The notes: a model not told the origin generated them from the letters alone. A stretch of 64,000 nucleotides of DNA from Prevotella sp. (GCA_017415455.1 JAFQGS010000012.1:33512-97511), one strand, 5' to 3'; numbered from the stretch's first letter, positions 8,013 through 17,534 are shown. A program made the numbers and translations.

Positions 8013-9995
8013 TTATTTCTTCTTTGGCTTTCTTCTTGCCCATCCTTCTTCAGAGAAATCGGGCTCTTCTCCAACGAGTTGAATGTCGTCATGGATGAAG
8101 AACTGCCTCCAATCGTCCTTCCTTCCGCTCTCCATTCTCATGGCTCCACGTGTTCCCCGCTGTGAGTCAGAGCGTTTTGTGCTCTCTGTTTTTTTCTTTG
8201 ATTTCTTCTCAAAAGCCGCCAACTCATCGTAGAAGTCACCCTCGTTGTGTCGTTTCTGGCGCTTGGCTGTCTTCTGGTTGTTGCCCTTCTGTGCATCCTC
8301 GTTCTGCCTTCTCGCGTCCCTTCTCTTAGAGTTTGCGTTGCCGCCTTTCCCTTTCTGTCCGCCATCCTCAGCATCGTTGCATCTCACCTCACGTCCTTTG
8401 TACACCGTTCCGGTGAGCGCTTTCATCACCTTTTGTGCGTCCTTCTCCGGCACCTCGATATAACAGAACTTGCTTAGCAGGTCGATATGTCCCACCGCCT
8501 GTCGTCCGTGCAGATGCCTGTTGAGATATTGCATTATCTCACCAGGATAAAAGCCGTCGTTCTTTCCAAGGTTAATGAACAGTCTCTTGTATCCAGCCTC
8601 CGGCTTTCTTGGCGCTCCGCCCTTTCCGCGCTCGCCCCTTTCCCTTTTTGTCCGTTCACCTTTTGCCGACGGTTTCTCAATCTCCGGTGCGTCGGCATAG
8701 TATGCAATGAACTTTCCGAACTCCCTGCTTACAATCTTCTTGATGATGTCTTCCTTGTCGATATATTCAAAATATCTGTTTATATCATCCATGAACGGAG
8801 CTATCTCCTCGTCGTTCACGTCGGTTTTCACTATCTGGTCCATCACCTTGTACAGCTGTTTCTTGCATATTTCCTTAGCAGTAGGAATCTCGCCCTGTAC
8901 AAAATCCTTTCCTATTGTTTTCTCGATAGCCCTCATCTTGCCCTTCTCCTTGGTGTGTATGATGGCTATCGACGTGCCCTTCTTGCCCGCACGTCCGGTA
9001 CGTCCGCTTCGGTGGGTGTATGATTCGATATCATCCGGCAGTCCGAAGTTGATGACATGCGACAGGTCGTCCACATCCAGTCCTCTGGCTGCTACGTCAG
9101 TAGCCACGAGAAGCTGTGTGATGTGCTGTCTGAACTTCTGCATTGTGAGGTCGCGTTGCTGCTGAGCAAGGTCTCCATGCAGTGCTTCCGCGTTGTATCC
9201 GTCGTTTATCAGCTTGTCGGCAATCTCCTGAGTGTCTCTCTTTGTGCGGCAGAATATGATGGCGAAAATCTTCGGGTAGAAGTCCACTATTCGTTTAAGA
9301 GCCAGGTATTTATCCTTGGCATGCACCATATAATAGACATGATTGACGTGTTCTGCGCCCTCGTTGCGGCTTCCTACGACAATCTCCTTGTGGTCGGTGA
9401 GGTAGTTTCTTGCTATTTTCTCTATCTCCTTGCTCATCGTTGCGGAGAAGAGCAGAGTGTTTCTGTTGGTTGGAACGCCCTTGAGAATCTCGTCAATGCT
9501 CTCTGAGAATCCCATGTTCAGCATCTCGTCGGCCTCGTCGAGAACCACGTTTATTACGTTCTCCAGGTTCGCCTTTCCGCGTTTCATCAGGTCGATGAGC
9601 CTTCCCGGCGTAGCTACAATTATCTGTGCGCCGTGTCTAAGTTCCCTTATCTGGTTTTCAATAGATGTTCCTCCATATACAGCCACTATGTGAATGCCCG
9701 GCATGTATTTGGAGAAATCCTTGAGGTCGTCGGCTATTTGCAGGCACAATTCTCTTGTAGGACTGAGTATGAGAGCCTGCGTCTCATTGCTCTCTGTGTC
9801 TATTCTCTGCAGCACAGGTATTCCGAAAGCCGCTGTCTTGCCTGTTCCGGTCTGTGCAAGTGCTATGACATCGTTTCTGTTTCCCAGCAGATACGGAATC
9901 ACTTCCTCCTGTACTGGCATTGGGTTGACGAATCCCAGTTCGGTAATGGCGCGCTGAATCTCTTCGTTTACGCCTAATTCTTCAAATGTTTTCAA
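8013..9995 (-). CDS. DEAD-box ATP-dependent RNA helicase with DbpA-type RNA-binding domain
   Basis: A 660-residue cytoplasmic helicase that would unwind RNA duplexes, for example during ribosome assembly or mRNA decay. The order of motifs is complete: Q motif (FVNPMPVQEEVIP), motif I (AQTGTGKTAA), PTRELC, TPGRL, DEAD in VLDEADEMLNMGF, SAT in LFSATMSK, then the helicase-C motifs ATDVAARGLDV and HRSGRTGRAG. A DbpA-like RNA-binding domain follows (about residues 468-550, starting KRLFINLGKNDGFYPGEI). The last ~100 residues are a charged, Lys/Arg/Gln-rich disordered tail that also seems able to bind RNA. It resembles CsdA/DeaD in size. The start is the first ATG after a TAACTTTG promoter box; the preceding gap is divergent with the LOG gene. 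Confidence 0.93.
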   Translation of the reverse strand: MKTFEELGVNEEIQRAITELGFVNPMPVQEEVIPYLLGNRNDVIALAQTGTGKTAAFGIPVLQRIDTESNETQALILSPTRELCLQIADDLKDFSKYMPGIHIVAVYGGTSIENQIRELRHGAQIIVATPGRLIDLMKRGKANLENVINVVLDEADEMLNMGFSESIDEILKGVPTNRNTLLFSATMSKEIEKIARNYLTDHKEIVVGSRNEGAEHVNHVYYMVHAKDKYLALKRIVDFYPKIFAIIFCRTKRDTQEIADKLINDGYNAEALHGDLAQQQRDLTMQKFRQHITQLLVATDVAARGLDVDDLSHVINFGLPDDIESYTHRSGRTGRAGKKGTSIAIIHTKEKGKMRAIEKTIGKDFVQGEIPTAKEICKKQLYKVMDQIVKTDVNDEEIAPFMDDINRYFEYIDKEDIIKKIVSREFGKFIAYYADAPEIEKPSAKGERTKRERGERGKGGAPRKPEAGYKRLFINLGKNDGFYPGEIMQYLNRHLHGRQAVGHIDLLSKFCYIEVPEKDAQKVMKALTGTVYKGREVRCNDAEDGGQKGKGGNANSKRRDARRQNEDAQKGNNQKTAKRQKRHNEGDFYDELAAFEKKSKKKTESTKRSDSQRGTRGAMRMESGRKDDWRQFFIHDDIQLVGEEPDFSEEGWARRKPKKK

Positions 9996-10077
9996 TATGA
10001 TAAGTTTTATTATTAATATGCTGAAAAAACCATACCGGTTAGCATTGGTATAAAGTCCGGTGGTTGCTTTTGCGCTG

Positions 10078-10085
10078 CAAAGTTA
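10078..10085 (-). promoter_or_regulatory. -7 box for the DEAD-box helicase gene
   Basis: The minus strand reads TAACTTTG about 83 bases before the helicase start. It lies back-to-back with the promoter of the divergent LOG gene. Confidence 0.65.
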
Positions 10086-10125
10086 GTGAAAATTACTGAT
10101 TTACAGAATTATAGCCGTTCAAATC

Positions 10126-10156
10126 TTTGCTTTTTGTGCAAAAAACGATAACTTTG
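10126..10156 (+). promoter_or_regulatory. Bacteroidota-type promoter of the LOG gene
   Basis: TTTG at 10126-10129 is followed after 19 bases by TAACTTTG at 10149-10156. This matches the -33/-7 arrangement of the Bacteroidota primary sigma factor. The start codon follows 29 bases later. Confidence 0.85.
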
Positions 10157-10185
10157 CATTAAGTAAAAACAAAAGAAACAGCGAT

Positions 10186-10722
10186 ATGAAGATAGGAATA
10201 TTCTGCTCAGCCAACAATGACATAGACCCCGATTACTTTGCGATGACCATGGAATTGGGCGCCTGGATAGCAAAAAACGGCCATTCCATCGTGTATGGCG
10301 GGTGCAATATGGGACTTATGGAGTGCATAGCAAAGACCGTGCATGATGCCGGAGGCCGTACCATCGGAGTAATTCCCACGAAGGTGGAGGAGCGCGGCAG
10401 AGTGAGCAAATATGTTGATACGGAGTTCCGTTGTGCAGACCTTAACGACCGTAAGGCCATCCTTACCGACCAGAGTGATGTCCTCGTAGCCCTGCCCGGA
10501 GGCATAGGAACCCTTGATGAACTGTTCACTGTAGCCGCGGCAGCCACCATCGGCTATCACTCCAAGCGTGTGATTCTCTACAATATGAAAGGTTTCTGGA
10601 ATCCGCTGATATCCCTTCTCGACTCATTGCAGCAGCAAGGACTCACAAGGATGTACTATGGCAAGCAGATACAAACGGCAAACAACCTCGAGGAACTTAT
10701 ACAGTTGATAGACGCAGAGTGA
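10186..10722 (+). CDS. LOG family / TIGR00730 Rossmann-fold protein
   Basis: A 178-residue protein of the lonely-guy family. It has the phosphoribose-binding segment GGCNMGLMECIA and the catalytic motif PGGIGTLDELF (residues 105-115), which provides the Arg/Glu network used to hydrolyse nucleoside 5'-monophosphates to base and ribose 5-phosphate. In plants and some bacteria this activates cytokinins; in most bacteria the physiological substrate is probably AMP or a related nucleotide and is not established. The gene stands alone behind its own strong promoter. It is followed by a hairpin built from 22-bp repeat units that may act as its terminator. Confidence 0.9.
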   Translation: MKIGIFCSANNDIDPDYFAMTMELGAWIAKNGHSIVYGGCNMGLMECIAKTVHDAGGRTIGVIPTKVEERGRVSKYVDTEFRCADLNDRKAILTDQSDVLVALPGGIGTLDELFTVAAAATIGYHSKRVILYNMKGFWNPLISLLDSLQQQGLTRMYYGKQIQTANNLEELIQLIDAE

Positions 10723-10843
10723 CCCTTGCGGCAGCGCATAAGTACGCAACGCATTTGCTCTGACAAGGTGTCAAAGCATGGGAGGGGATTAAACAGCATT
10801 GTTTTGGTAATGTCCTGGAAATCAGCAGGATATGATATATGAT

Positions 10844-10884
10844 ACAAAAGGTCATCAAATGCGCTCCATTTGATGACCTTTTGT
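10844..10884 (+). terminator. Hairpin made from opposed repeat units after the LOG gene
   Basis: A perfect 17-bp inverted repeat (10844-10860 with 10868-10884, loop of 7) contains GGTCATCAAA paired with TTTGATGACC and ends in CCTTTTGT. Its position 120 bases after the LOG gene and its T-rich end fit a weak intrinsic terminator. The arms are variant units of the 22-bp repeat. Confidence 0.7.
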
Positions 10885-10936
10885 GTTCTGTTTAATGCCC
10901 GAACGCGTTGCGTCTGATGCCCTTTTGTAAATCAAT
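10871..10936. repeat. 22-bp-period array 5 (3 direct units plus one inverted)
   Basis: Direct units start at 10871, 10893 and 10915, exactly 22 bp apart, with cores TGATGACC, TAATGCCC and TGATGCCC. An inverted unit precedes them and makes a hairpin with the first. Confidence 0.9.
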
Positions 10937-10962
10937 GTCTTATGTATCCCGGTGGGATGTGC

Positions 10963-11003
10963 GATGAAATGGGCTGTTTTTGTTTAAAAACCACCATTTC
11001 ATC
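10963..11003. other. Hairpin at the 3' end of the esterase gene
   Basis: GATGAAATGG (10963-10972) pairs with CCATTTCATC (10994-11003). A second inner pairing (GTTTTT with AAAAAC) is possible between them. It lies 9 bases beyond the esterase stop on the minus strand and may be a terminator, though no clear U-tract follows. Confidence 0.5.
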
Positions 11004-11011
11004 GGTGTCTG

Positions 11012-11842
11012 TCAGAAACTCTTGAGCCATGTTCTCAGTTCCGACATCACCTCCAGATGATATCTGAAACTCTCCCTTATGCCCCATCCGTGACCACCTG
11101 TTGGATAAACATGGAGACTTGCCGGCACCTTGTTGGCATTCAGACTGAGATAGTATTCAACACCGTTTGCAGCCGGAACAGAGCGGTCGTCGTTGCTGAG
11201 TGCTATGAAAGCGCGCGGCGTGGAAGCACTGACCTGCTTCTCGTTGCTGTACAGCAGTTCTGTCTCCGGGCTCGCCTTCTCGCCAATAAGGTTGTTGTGT
11301 GAGCCGCGGTGAGTCACCCCCTGGCGCATTGTTATCACCGGATAGAACAGAATCTGGAAGTTGGGCTTGCCCTCGCCTGTGACATGTGTGGCAACGGTAG
11401 ATGCCAGATGACCTCCTGCCGACGACCCCATTATACCTATGTCATTGCTGTTTATGCCCCATTCTGCGGCATTGCGCCTTACAAGTCGTATCGCCTCCTC
11501 GGCGTCTGAGACAGGAACCGCAGGATTACCTTTAGGCATTCTGTACTTGAGAACTATCGTCGCTATGCCCTGGTTGGCAAAAAACGGAGCCCACTGATGT
11601 CCCTCATGCTGCATGGCAAGATGCTGATAGCCCCCGCCCGGGCATACAACGATGGCGCGTCCTGTGGCCTCGCCCTTCTTGGGAAGATATACCCACACCT
11701 TCGCTGTGTCACTGATGTCGCCGTTGTTGTTGGGCATTCCGTTCTCCCACAGGCACATCTCCGTGGGCTTCTGAGCCTTACACTCAGTGTGAAAACCTGT
11801 TATCATCATGATAAACGTAAATAGGAAAAATGCTTTCTTCAT
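11012..11842 (-). CDS. Secreted alpha/beta-hydrolase, acetyl-xylan-esterase-like
   Basis: A 276-residue protein with a signal peptide (about residues 1-23, MKKAFFLFTFIMMITGFHTECKA). It has the oxyanion segment CPGGGYQHLA, the nucleophile elbow GSSAGGHLAS (Ser near residue 143), an Asp near SNDDRSVPA and the catalytic His in GGHGWG. This layout matches the BD-FAE / acetyl-xylan-esterase-like group that removes acetyl or feruloyl groups from plant polysaccharides. The exact substrate is not determinable, but two pectate-lyase-like genes lie 10-16 kb downstream and are consistent with plant cell-wall use. The lipid-type Cys at residue 21 (TECKA) does not make a convincing lipobox, so periplasmic or secreted placement is favoured. 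Confidence 0.85.
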   Translation of the reverse strand: MKKAFFLFTFIMMITGFHTECKAQKPTEMCLWENGMPNNNGDISDTAKVWVYLPKKGEATGRAIVVCPGGGYQHLAMQHEGHQWAPFFANQGIATIVLKYRMPKGNPAVPVSDAEEAIRLVRRNAAEWGINSNDIGIMGSSAGGHLASTVATHVTGEGKPNFQILFYPVITMRQGVTHRGSHNNLIGEKASPETELLYSNEKQVSASTPRAFIALSNDDRSVPAANGVEYYLSLNANKVPASLHVYPTGGHGWGIRESFRYHLEVMSELRTWLKSF

Positions 11843-11949
11843 ATAGCTGTTGTTTTAGTTAATGCTCTTATCCGTCGGCATCGCCTGTCATCCGCATATG
11901 TATCTGCCATGTTATGATATGCGTGTGACGCCCGGTTTGCTGCCATGTG

Positions 11950-11957
11950 CAAAGATA
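11950..11957 (-). promoter_or_regulatory. -7 box for the esterase gene
   Basis: The minus strand reads TATCTTTG, matching TAnnTTTG, about 107 bases before the start codon. A TTTG lies further upstream but at a shorter distance than usual. Confidence 0.55.
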
Positions 11958-12063
11958 ATGCAAAAAAGCACAAATCATATTTCGTTGCGAATATTAATTC
12001 AGTGTTTTGCCGTAAAAGATATATTTTTTGTAATATTGCACCAATAATCAATGTGTTATACCG

Positions 12064-12600
12064 ATGAAGGCAATAAAATCATACGTGTACTGTCCGCTGT
12101 GTGGCAGCCGTCATTTCTCCGAAGACAGCTTCAAGAGTCGCCGTTGCATGACCTGCGGCTTTGAGATGTTTGTCAATCCGTCGGCGGCAGTGGCGGCGTT
12201 CATAACCAATTCTGCCGGAGAACTGCTGCTCACACGCCGCCGCTCAGACCCGGCAAAAGGCACACTGGACCTTCCCGGAGGCTTCTGCGACATGGAAGAG
12301 AGCGCCGAGCAGGCTGTGATGAGGGAGGTGGCAGAGGAGACCGGACTGCGTGTCACGTGCGCACGATACCTATTTAGCATACCGAACAGCTATCACTTCT
12401 CGGGCATAGACATACCAACTCTCGACCTCTTCTTCTGCTGTGAGGTGGCAGAAGGAGCCCAGCCCACGCCTATGGACGATGCAGAGGAATGCCTGTGGGT
12501 GCCTGCTGACAAACTCGACAAAAGCCTTTTCGGACTCAATTCAATACGTCAGGCAGTGGAAAAATACACGGAAAGTATCAAGAAAAACTTAAAAAACTAA
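12064..12600 (+). CDS. NUDIX hydrolase with N-terminal zinc ribbon
   Basis: A 178-residue protein. The N-terminal ribbon has two CxxC pairs (YCPLCGS and RCMTCGF, about residues 9-37). The NUDIX box runs about residues 78-100 (GGFCDMEESAEQ followed by REVAEETGL) and matches Gx5Ex7REUxEExGU. NUDIX enzymes hydrolyse nucleoside diphosphates linked to another group. The zinc ribbon resembles that of NADH pyrophosphatase, so a dinucleotide substrate is possible, but NudC-specific residues after the box are not evident. The gene stands alone, with topA starting 78 bases downstream behind its own promoter box. Confidence 0.88.
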   Translation: MKAIKSYVYCPLCGSRHFSEDSFKSRRCMTCGFEMFVNPSAAVAAFITNSAGELLLTRRRSDPAKGTLDLPGGFCDMEESAEQAVMREVAEETGLRVTCARYLFSIPNSYHFSGIDIPTLDLFFCCEVAEGAQPTPMDDAEECLWVPADKLDKSLFGLNSIRQAVEKYTESIKKNLKN

Positions 12601-12641
12601 AAAAAGCTGTTATTATATAAGGTGTATGTAAAAGTTTTGCG

Positions 12642-12649
12642 TACTTTTG
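12642..12649 (+). promoter_or_regulatory. -7 box for topA operon
   Basis: TACTTTTG matches TAnnTTTG and lies 29 bases before the topA ATG. A TTTG at the usual upstream spacing is not clear. Confidence 0.7.
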
Positions 12650-12677
12650 CGCCCTAAATAAAACAGAACAACTGATT

Positions 12678-14990
12678 ATGCAAAAGAATTTGGTTATTGT
12701 CGAGAGCCCTGCAAAGGCAAAGACAATCGAAAAGTTTTTAGGAAAAGAATACAAGGTGATGTCAAGTTACGGACACATCCGTGACTTAAAGAAGAAAGAG
12801 ATAAGTATAAATCTTGACACGCTTTCTCCGGCTTATGAGGTTCCGGAAGAGAAAAGAAAACTTGTAAGTGAGCTCAAATCGTGTGCCAAGAAGGCTGATA
12901 CCGTATGGCTGGCATCCGATGAAGACCGCGAGGGAGAGGCCATATCATGGCACCTTTGCGAAGTACTTGGGCTGGATGAGAGCAAGACAAACAGAATAGT
13001 TTTCCACGAGATAACAAAGCCTGCGATATTAGAGGCGATAGAAAAGCCGCGCAGACTGAACATGAATCTTGTAAACGCACAGCAGGCAAGACGAGTGCTC
13101 GACAGACTGGTGGGCTTTAAGCTGTCTCCGGTTTTGTGGCGGAAGGTGAAGCCAGCATTGTCGGCAGGACGTGTCCAGAGCGTTGCCGTGAGACTCATCG
13201 TTGAGAGAGAGCGCGACATACAGGCATTCAAGAGCGAGCCATATTACAGACTTAACGCCGTATTCGCACTGATAGCGGAAGACGGATCGGCATCGGAGAT
13301 AAAGGCGGAACTGGATACTCGCTTCAAGACTCATGACGAGGCAGTGGCATTTCTTGAGAAATGCAAGAACGCAGAGTTCACCATAAGCGATATATCCAAG
13401 AAACCTCTGAAAAGAACTCCGGCGCCACCATTCACAACATCTACGCTCCAACAGGAGGCGGCTCGTAAACTCGGATTCACCGTTTCGCAGACAATGATGG
13501 TTGCACAGCACCTTTATGAGAACGGACGAATCACTTATATGCGTACGGATAGTGTCAACCTGTCAAAGCTTTGCATTGCTGCAAGCAAGGAAGAGGTGAT
13601 AAAGACATGGGGAGAAGAGTACAGCAAGCCTCGCAACTATCAAACAAACTCAAAGGGAGCGCAGGAAGCACACGAGGCAATCCGCCCTACATACATGAGC
13701 GATGTGGAAATAGATGGCACCGTTCAGGAAAAACGTCTGTACGAACTTATATGGAAACGCACTGCGGCAAGCCAGATGGCAGACGCCAGAATAGAGAAAA
13801 CCACAGTGAGCATAAGCATCAGCGGAACAGAGGAGAAGTTCATCGCGACAGGCGAGGTTGTGGATTTTGACGGATTCCTGAAGGTTTATCGTGAGTCAAT
13901 AGACGAGGAGGAACAGGCAGTGCAGGAAGAGTTTGCACATGTTCTTCCGCCAATGAGCACAGGAGATGTGCTGCAGCGCCGGGAGATTACGGCAACAGAG
14001 AGATATAGCCAGGGACCTTTAAGATATACAGAGGCAAGTCTTGTGCATAAGCTTGAGGAACTGGGCATCGGACGTCCTTCTACTTATGCGCCCACAATCA
14101 GCACCATACAGCAGCGCGAATACGTACAGAAAGGCGACAAGAAGGGCGAGGAGCGCAAGTTCACCATTGACACCTTGCAGGGTATAAAGATAACACATAA
14201 AACAAAAACGGAGATGGCTGGCAGTGACAAAGGTAAACTGCTGCCTACGGATATAGGAATTGTGGTGAACGATTTCCTGATGAAGTACTTCCCGAATATT
14301 ATGGATTATAACTTCACTGCGAGAGTGGAACAACAGTTTGACAGCATCGCTGACGGTGAGGATCAGTGGACAACAATGCTCAAGTTGTTCTACAAGGACT
14401 TTGAACCTACAGTGGAACAGACAATGAACAGCCGTGAGGAGCATAAGGCTGGAGAACGAGAACTGGGCACAGATCCGGTGAGTGGAAAGCCGGTTTATGT
14501 CAAGATAGGACGATTCGGACCTGTTGTGCAGATCGGTTCGGCTGATGACAAGGAGAAACCAAGGTTCGCACAGCTTCCTGCTGATAAAGGAATGGAGACC
14601 ATAACACTGGCGGAGGCAATGGAACTCTTCAAACTTCCACGCACGCTCGGACAATATGAGGGACAGCCGGTGGTAATCGGTGCCGGACGATTCGGACCTT
14701 ATATTATGCATAATAAGAAATATGTGTCACTGCCAAAAACGGAAGATCCGATGACAGTAAGTCTTGAAACGGCTGTGAATCTGATTGAGGCAAAGCGGAC
14801 AGAGGAGACACAAAGACACATAAAAGCATTCAAGGAAGAGCCGAAACTGGAGGTGATGAATGGACGATATGGCCCGTATCTCTCATACGATGGTAAGAAC
14901 TACAGGTTGCCTAAGAACTTACATGAAAAGGCAAAGGACCTTACTCTTGAGGAGTGTATGGACATAATAAATAACGCCAAGAAAAAATAA
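12678..14990 (+). CDS. topA: DNA topoisomerase I
   Basis: TopA relaxes negatively supercoiled DNA by transient single-strand cleavage. The 770-residue protein begins with the TOPRIM domain (NLVIVESPAKAKTIEKFLG; acidic triad in SDEDREGEA). The catalytic Tyr287 is in RITYMRTDSVNLS. The C-terminal part (about 560-760) has three glycine-rich repeats with Gly-Arg-Phe/Tyr-Gly-Pro cores and none of the Cys4 zinc fingers seen in E. coli TopA, which is usual for Bacteroidota. It is the first gene of a tight topA-aroK-speA cluster: aroK starts only 4 bases after its stop. Full length and all key residues are present. Confidence 0.97.
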   Translation: MQKNLVIVESPAKAKTIEKFLGKEYKVMSSYGHIRDLKKKEISINLDTLSPAYEVPEEKRKLVSELKSCAKKADTVWLASDEDREGEAISWHLCEVLGLDESKTNRIVFHEITKPAILEAIEKPRRLNMNLVNAQQARRVLDRLVGFKLSPVLWRKVKPALSAGRVQSVAVRLIVERERDIQAFKSEPYYRLNAVFALIAEDGSASEIKAELDTRFKTHDEAVAFLEKCKNAEFTISDISKKPLKRTPAPPFTTSTLQQEAARKLGFTVSQTMMVAQHLYENGRITYMRTDSVNLSKLCIAASKEEVIKTWGEEYSKPRNYQTNSKGAQEAHEAIRPTYMSDVEIDGTVQEKRLYELIWKRTAASQMADARIEKTTVSISISGTEEKFIATGEVVDFDGFLKVYRESIDEEEQAVQEEFAHVLPPMSTGDVLQRREITATERYSQGPLRYTEASLVHKLEELGIGRPSTYAPTISTIQQREYVQKGDKKGEERKFTIDTLQGIKITHKTKTEMAGSDKGKLLPTDIGIVVNDFLMKYFPNIMDYNFTARVEQQFDSIADGEDQWTTMLKLFYKDFEPTVEQTMNSREEHKAGERELGTDPVSGKPVYVKIGRFGPVVQIGSADDKEKPRFAQLPADKGMETITLAEAMELFKLPRTLGQYEGQPVVIGAGRFGPYIMHNKKYVSLPKTEDPMTVSLETAVNLIEAKRTEETQRHIKAFKEEPKLEVMNGRYGPYLSYDGKNYRLPKNLHEKAKDLTLEECMDIINNAKKK

Positions 14991-14994
14991 ACCG

Positions 14995-15522
14995 ATGAAA
15001 AGGATAATTCTCATCGGATATATGGGCGCCGGCAAGACAACGTTGGGCAAGGCTTTGTCTAAGGAACTGTCTATTCCTTTCTATGATTTAGACTGGTATA
15101 TTGAGACAAGAATGCACAAAACGGTGCCTCAGATATTTGAAGAAAAGGGCGAGGAGGGCTTCAGGAAAATCGAAAATGCCATGCTTCATGAGGTGGCTGA
15201 GTTCGAAAACGTGGTCATTAGCTGTGGAGGTGGAACACCATGTTTCTATGATAACATGGAGTATATTAACCAACAGGGTGACAGTGTGTATCTGAAAGCC
15301 ACGCCAGAGGTGCTGCTAAAGCATCTGAAGATGGGTAAAACAGAGCGCCCTTTATTAAAAAACAAAACTCAGGAAGAGATTTGCGATTTTATTGCGGAGC
15401 AACTGCAAAAGCGCGAAATATACTATAATAGGGCCAAACATATACTTGATGTCAGCCTGATGGATAGTTATGACAAGATTCAGATTTCAGTAACCCAACT
15501 GCGGGAATTGCTTAATATTTAA
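14995..15522 (+). CDS. aroK: Shikimate kinase
   Basis: This 175-residue enzyme phosphorylates shikimate at the 3-OH, the fifth step of chorismate synthesis. The P-loop is GYMGAGKTT (residues 8-16). The shikimate-binding Asp is in FYDLDWYIE, the Arg in GFRKIE, and the Gly-Gly pair in CGGGTPC. The lid region contains TERPLLKN with the conserved Arg. The start lies 4 bases after the topA stop and uses the ACCGATGAA context. It is 13 bases from speA, so the three genes are almost certainly one transcript. Confidence 0.95.
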   Translation: MKRIILIGYMGAGKTTLGKALSKELSIPFYDLDWYIETRMHKTVPQIFEEKGEEGFRKIENAMLHEVAEFENVVISCGGGTPCFYDNMEYINQQGDSVYLKATPEVLLKHLKMGKTERPLLKNKTQEEICDFIAEQLQKREIYYNRAKHILDVSLMDSYDKIQISVTQLRELLNI

Positions 15523-15535
15523 ACAATCTGCCTAA

Positions 15536-17428
15536 ATGAAGAAGTGGACTATTGAAGACTCTAAAGAGCTTTACAACATGAATGGATGGGGAACATCCTA
15601 TTTCAGCATCAACAGTAAGGGTAATGCTTATGTCACTCCATGCAAAGATGAAACGCAAATTGACATAAAGGAGGTAATAGATGAGCTTGCCTTGCGTGAT
15701 ATTACGCCTCCAGTGCTGCTCCGTTTCAGTGATATTCTTGACAATAGAATAGAGAAAACGTCAAGCTGTTTTAAAAAAGCGTCGGAGGAATACAACTTTA
15801 AAGGGGAGAATTTCATTATCTATCCCATTAAGGTTAATCAGATGCAGCCAGTCGTTGAGGAGATTATCAGTCATGGAAGAAAGTTCAACCTTGGTCTGGA
15901 AGCTGGCAGTAAGCCAGAGCTTCATGCGGTCATCGCCATGCAATGTCAGAGCGATTCTCTTATCATTTGCAATGGATATAAGGATCAGAGTTATATTGAA
16001 CTGGCTCTGCTTGCCCAGAAAATGGGAAAGAGAATATTCATTGTTGTGGAGAAACTGAATGAACTTGAGACAATAGCCAAGGCCGCAAAGAAGTTCAATG
16101 TGCGCCCAAATCTCGGCATAAGAATAAAGCTTGCGTCATCAGGAAGTGGCAAGTGGGAAGACAGCGGAGGTGATGCCAGCAAGTTCGGACTGACCAGTTC
16201 GGAGCTGCTTGAGGCTCTTGAGATTCTCGAAAAGAAAGATATGAAAGAGTGTCTCAGACTTATTCACTTTCATATAGGTAGCCAGATAACAAAGATACGA
16301 CGCATACAGACAGCCCTTAGAGAGGCATCTAACTTCTATATTCAGTTGCATAAGATGGGTTATAACGTAGAGTTTGTCGATTGTGGAGGCGGACTTGGCG
16401 TTGATTATGACGGTACTCGGTCGCCCAGTAGTGAAAGTAGTGTGAACTATTCAATACAAGAATACGTCAACGATTGTATCTATACGTTTGTTGAGGCATC
16501 TGATAACAATAACATTCCACATCCTAATATCATCACGGAAAGTGGCAGATCGCTTACCGCTCATCATTCTGTTCTCGTCATAGATGTGCTTGAAACGGCT
16601 TCACTTCCTGAGATGGATGAGGAGTATGAGCCAGAGAAGGAATCTCATAAGTTGGTTAAAGACCTGTATGATATCTGGGATAACTTAAACCAGCGGACCA
16701 TGCTTGAGGACTGGCATGATGCAGAGCAGATACGTGAAGAGGCATTAGATCTGTTCAGTCATGGCCTTGTTGATTTGCAGACACGTGCTGAGATAGAGCG
16801 AATGTATTGGAGTGTGTGCCGTGAAGTGAACAGTCTTGCGAAGACAATGAAGCATACTCCGGAGGAGCTTAAGAATCTTGACAAGCTTCTTGCAGATAAA
16901 TACTTCTGTAATTTCTCTCTCTTCCAGTCTCTGCCTGACTCCTGGGCAATAGACCAATTGTTCCCGATTGTTCCTATCCAGCGACTTGATGAGCGTCCAA
17001 CTCGTAGCGCAACGCTTCAGGATATCACATGTGACAGCGATGGAAAGATATCCAACTTCGTTACGAACAGGAACATCTCACATATTCTTCCAGTGCATAA
17101 GTTGCGCAAGAACGAGCCCTATTATCTTGGTGTCTTCCTTATAGGAGCCTATCAGGAGATTCTTGGTGACATGCATAATTTGTTTGGCGACACCAATGCT
17201 ATCCATGTATCAGTGAAGGATGGCACATATCATATAGACCAGATTTTCGACGGTGAGACTGTGGAAGAGGTTCTTGCGTATGTCCAGTATAAGCCAAAAG
17301 ACCTTGTCCGTCAGCTTGAGCGATGGGTGACCAAGAGTGTGAAGGTCGGCAAGATATCATTGGAAGAAGGCAAGGAGTTCCTCTCCAATTATCGCTCTGG
17401 ACTCTATGGATACACCTATTTGGAGTAG
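15536..17428 (+). CDS. speA: Biosynthetic arginine decarboxylase
   Basis: SpeA converts arginine to agmatine, the first step of a polyamine route. The 630-residue protein is the PLP-dependent, fold-type III form. The Lys that binds PLP is in IYPIKVNQM (about residue 100). The barrel segments LGLEAGSKPEL, RIKLASSGSGKWEDSGGDASKFGL and HIGSQ follow, and the C-terminal domain carries CDSDGKI with the Asp/Cys of the second half-site. Length matches the family (about 630-660). It is the last gene of the topA-aroK-speA cluster and ends before a clear terminator. No Bacteroidota N-carbamoylputrescine genes are visible nearby. Confidence 0.96.
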   Translation: MKKWTIEDSKELYNMNGWGTSYFSINSKGNAYVTPCKDETQIDIKEVIDELALRDITPPVLLRFSDILDNRIEKTSSCFKKASEEYNFKGENFIIYPIKVNQMQPVVEEIISHGRKFNLGLEAGSKPELHAVIAMQCQSDSLIICNGYKDQSYIELALLAQKMGKRIFIVVEKLNELETIAKAAKKFNVRPNLGIRIKLASSGSGKWEDSGGDASKFGLTSSELLEALEILEKKDMKECLRLIHFHIGSQITKIRRIQTALREASNFYIQLHKMGYNVEFVDCGGGLGVDYDGTRSPSSESSVNYSIQEYVNDCIYTFVEASDNNNIPHPNIITESGRSLTAHHSVLVIDVLETASLPEMDEEYEPEKESHKLVKDLYDIWDNLNQRTMLEDWHDAEQIREEALDLFSHGLVDLQTRAEIERMYWSVCREVNSLAKTMKHTPEELKNLDKLLADKYFCNFSLFQSLPDSWAIDQLFPIVPIQRLDERPTRSATLQDITCDSDGKISNFVTNRNISHILPVHKLRKNEPYYLGVFLIGAYQEILGDMHNLFGDTNAIHVSVKDGTYHIDQIFDGETVEEVLAYVQYKPKDLVRQLERWVTKSVKVGKISLEEGKEFLSNYRSGLYGYTYLE

Positions 17429-17475
17429 TTATGACATTGTTTTACAGATGATTTATCACATTAATATAATATAAT

Positions 17476-17519
17476 AATGGTTTGGCAGGTTCAGAATAAG
17501 GCCTGCCGAGCCATTTTTT
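17476..17519 (+). terminator. Intrinsic terminator after speA
   Basis: A 14-bp stem, with two G-U pairs (17476-17489 with 17502-17515), is followed by a run of T. It separates speA from argB. Confidence 0.88.
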
Positions 17520-17534
17520 ATTTTCAGTATAAGT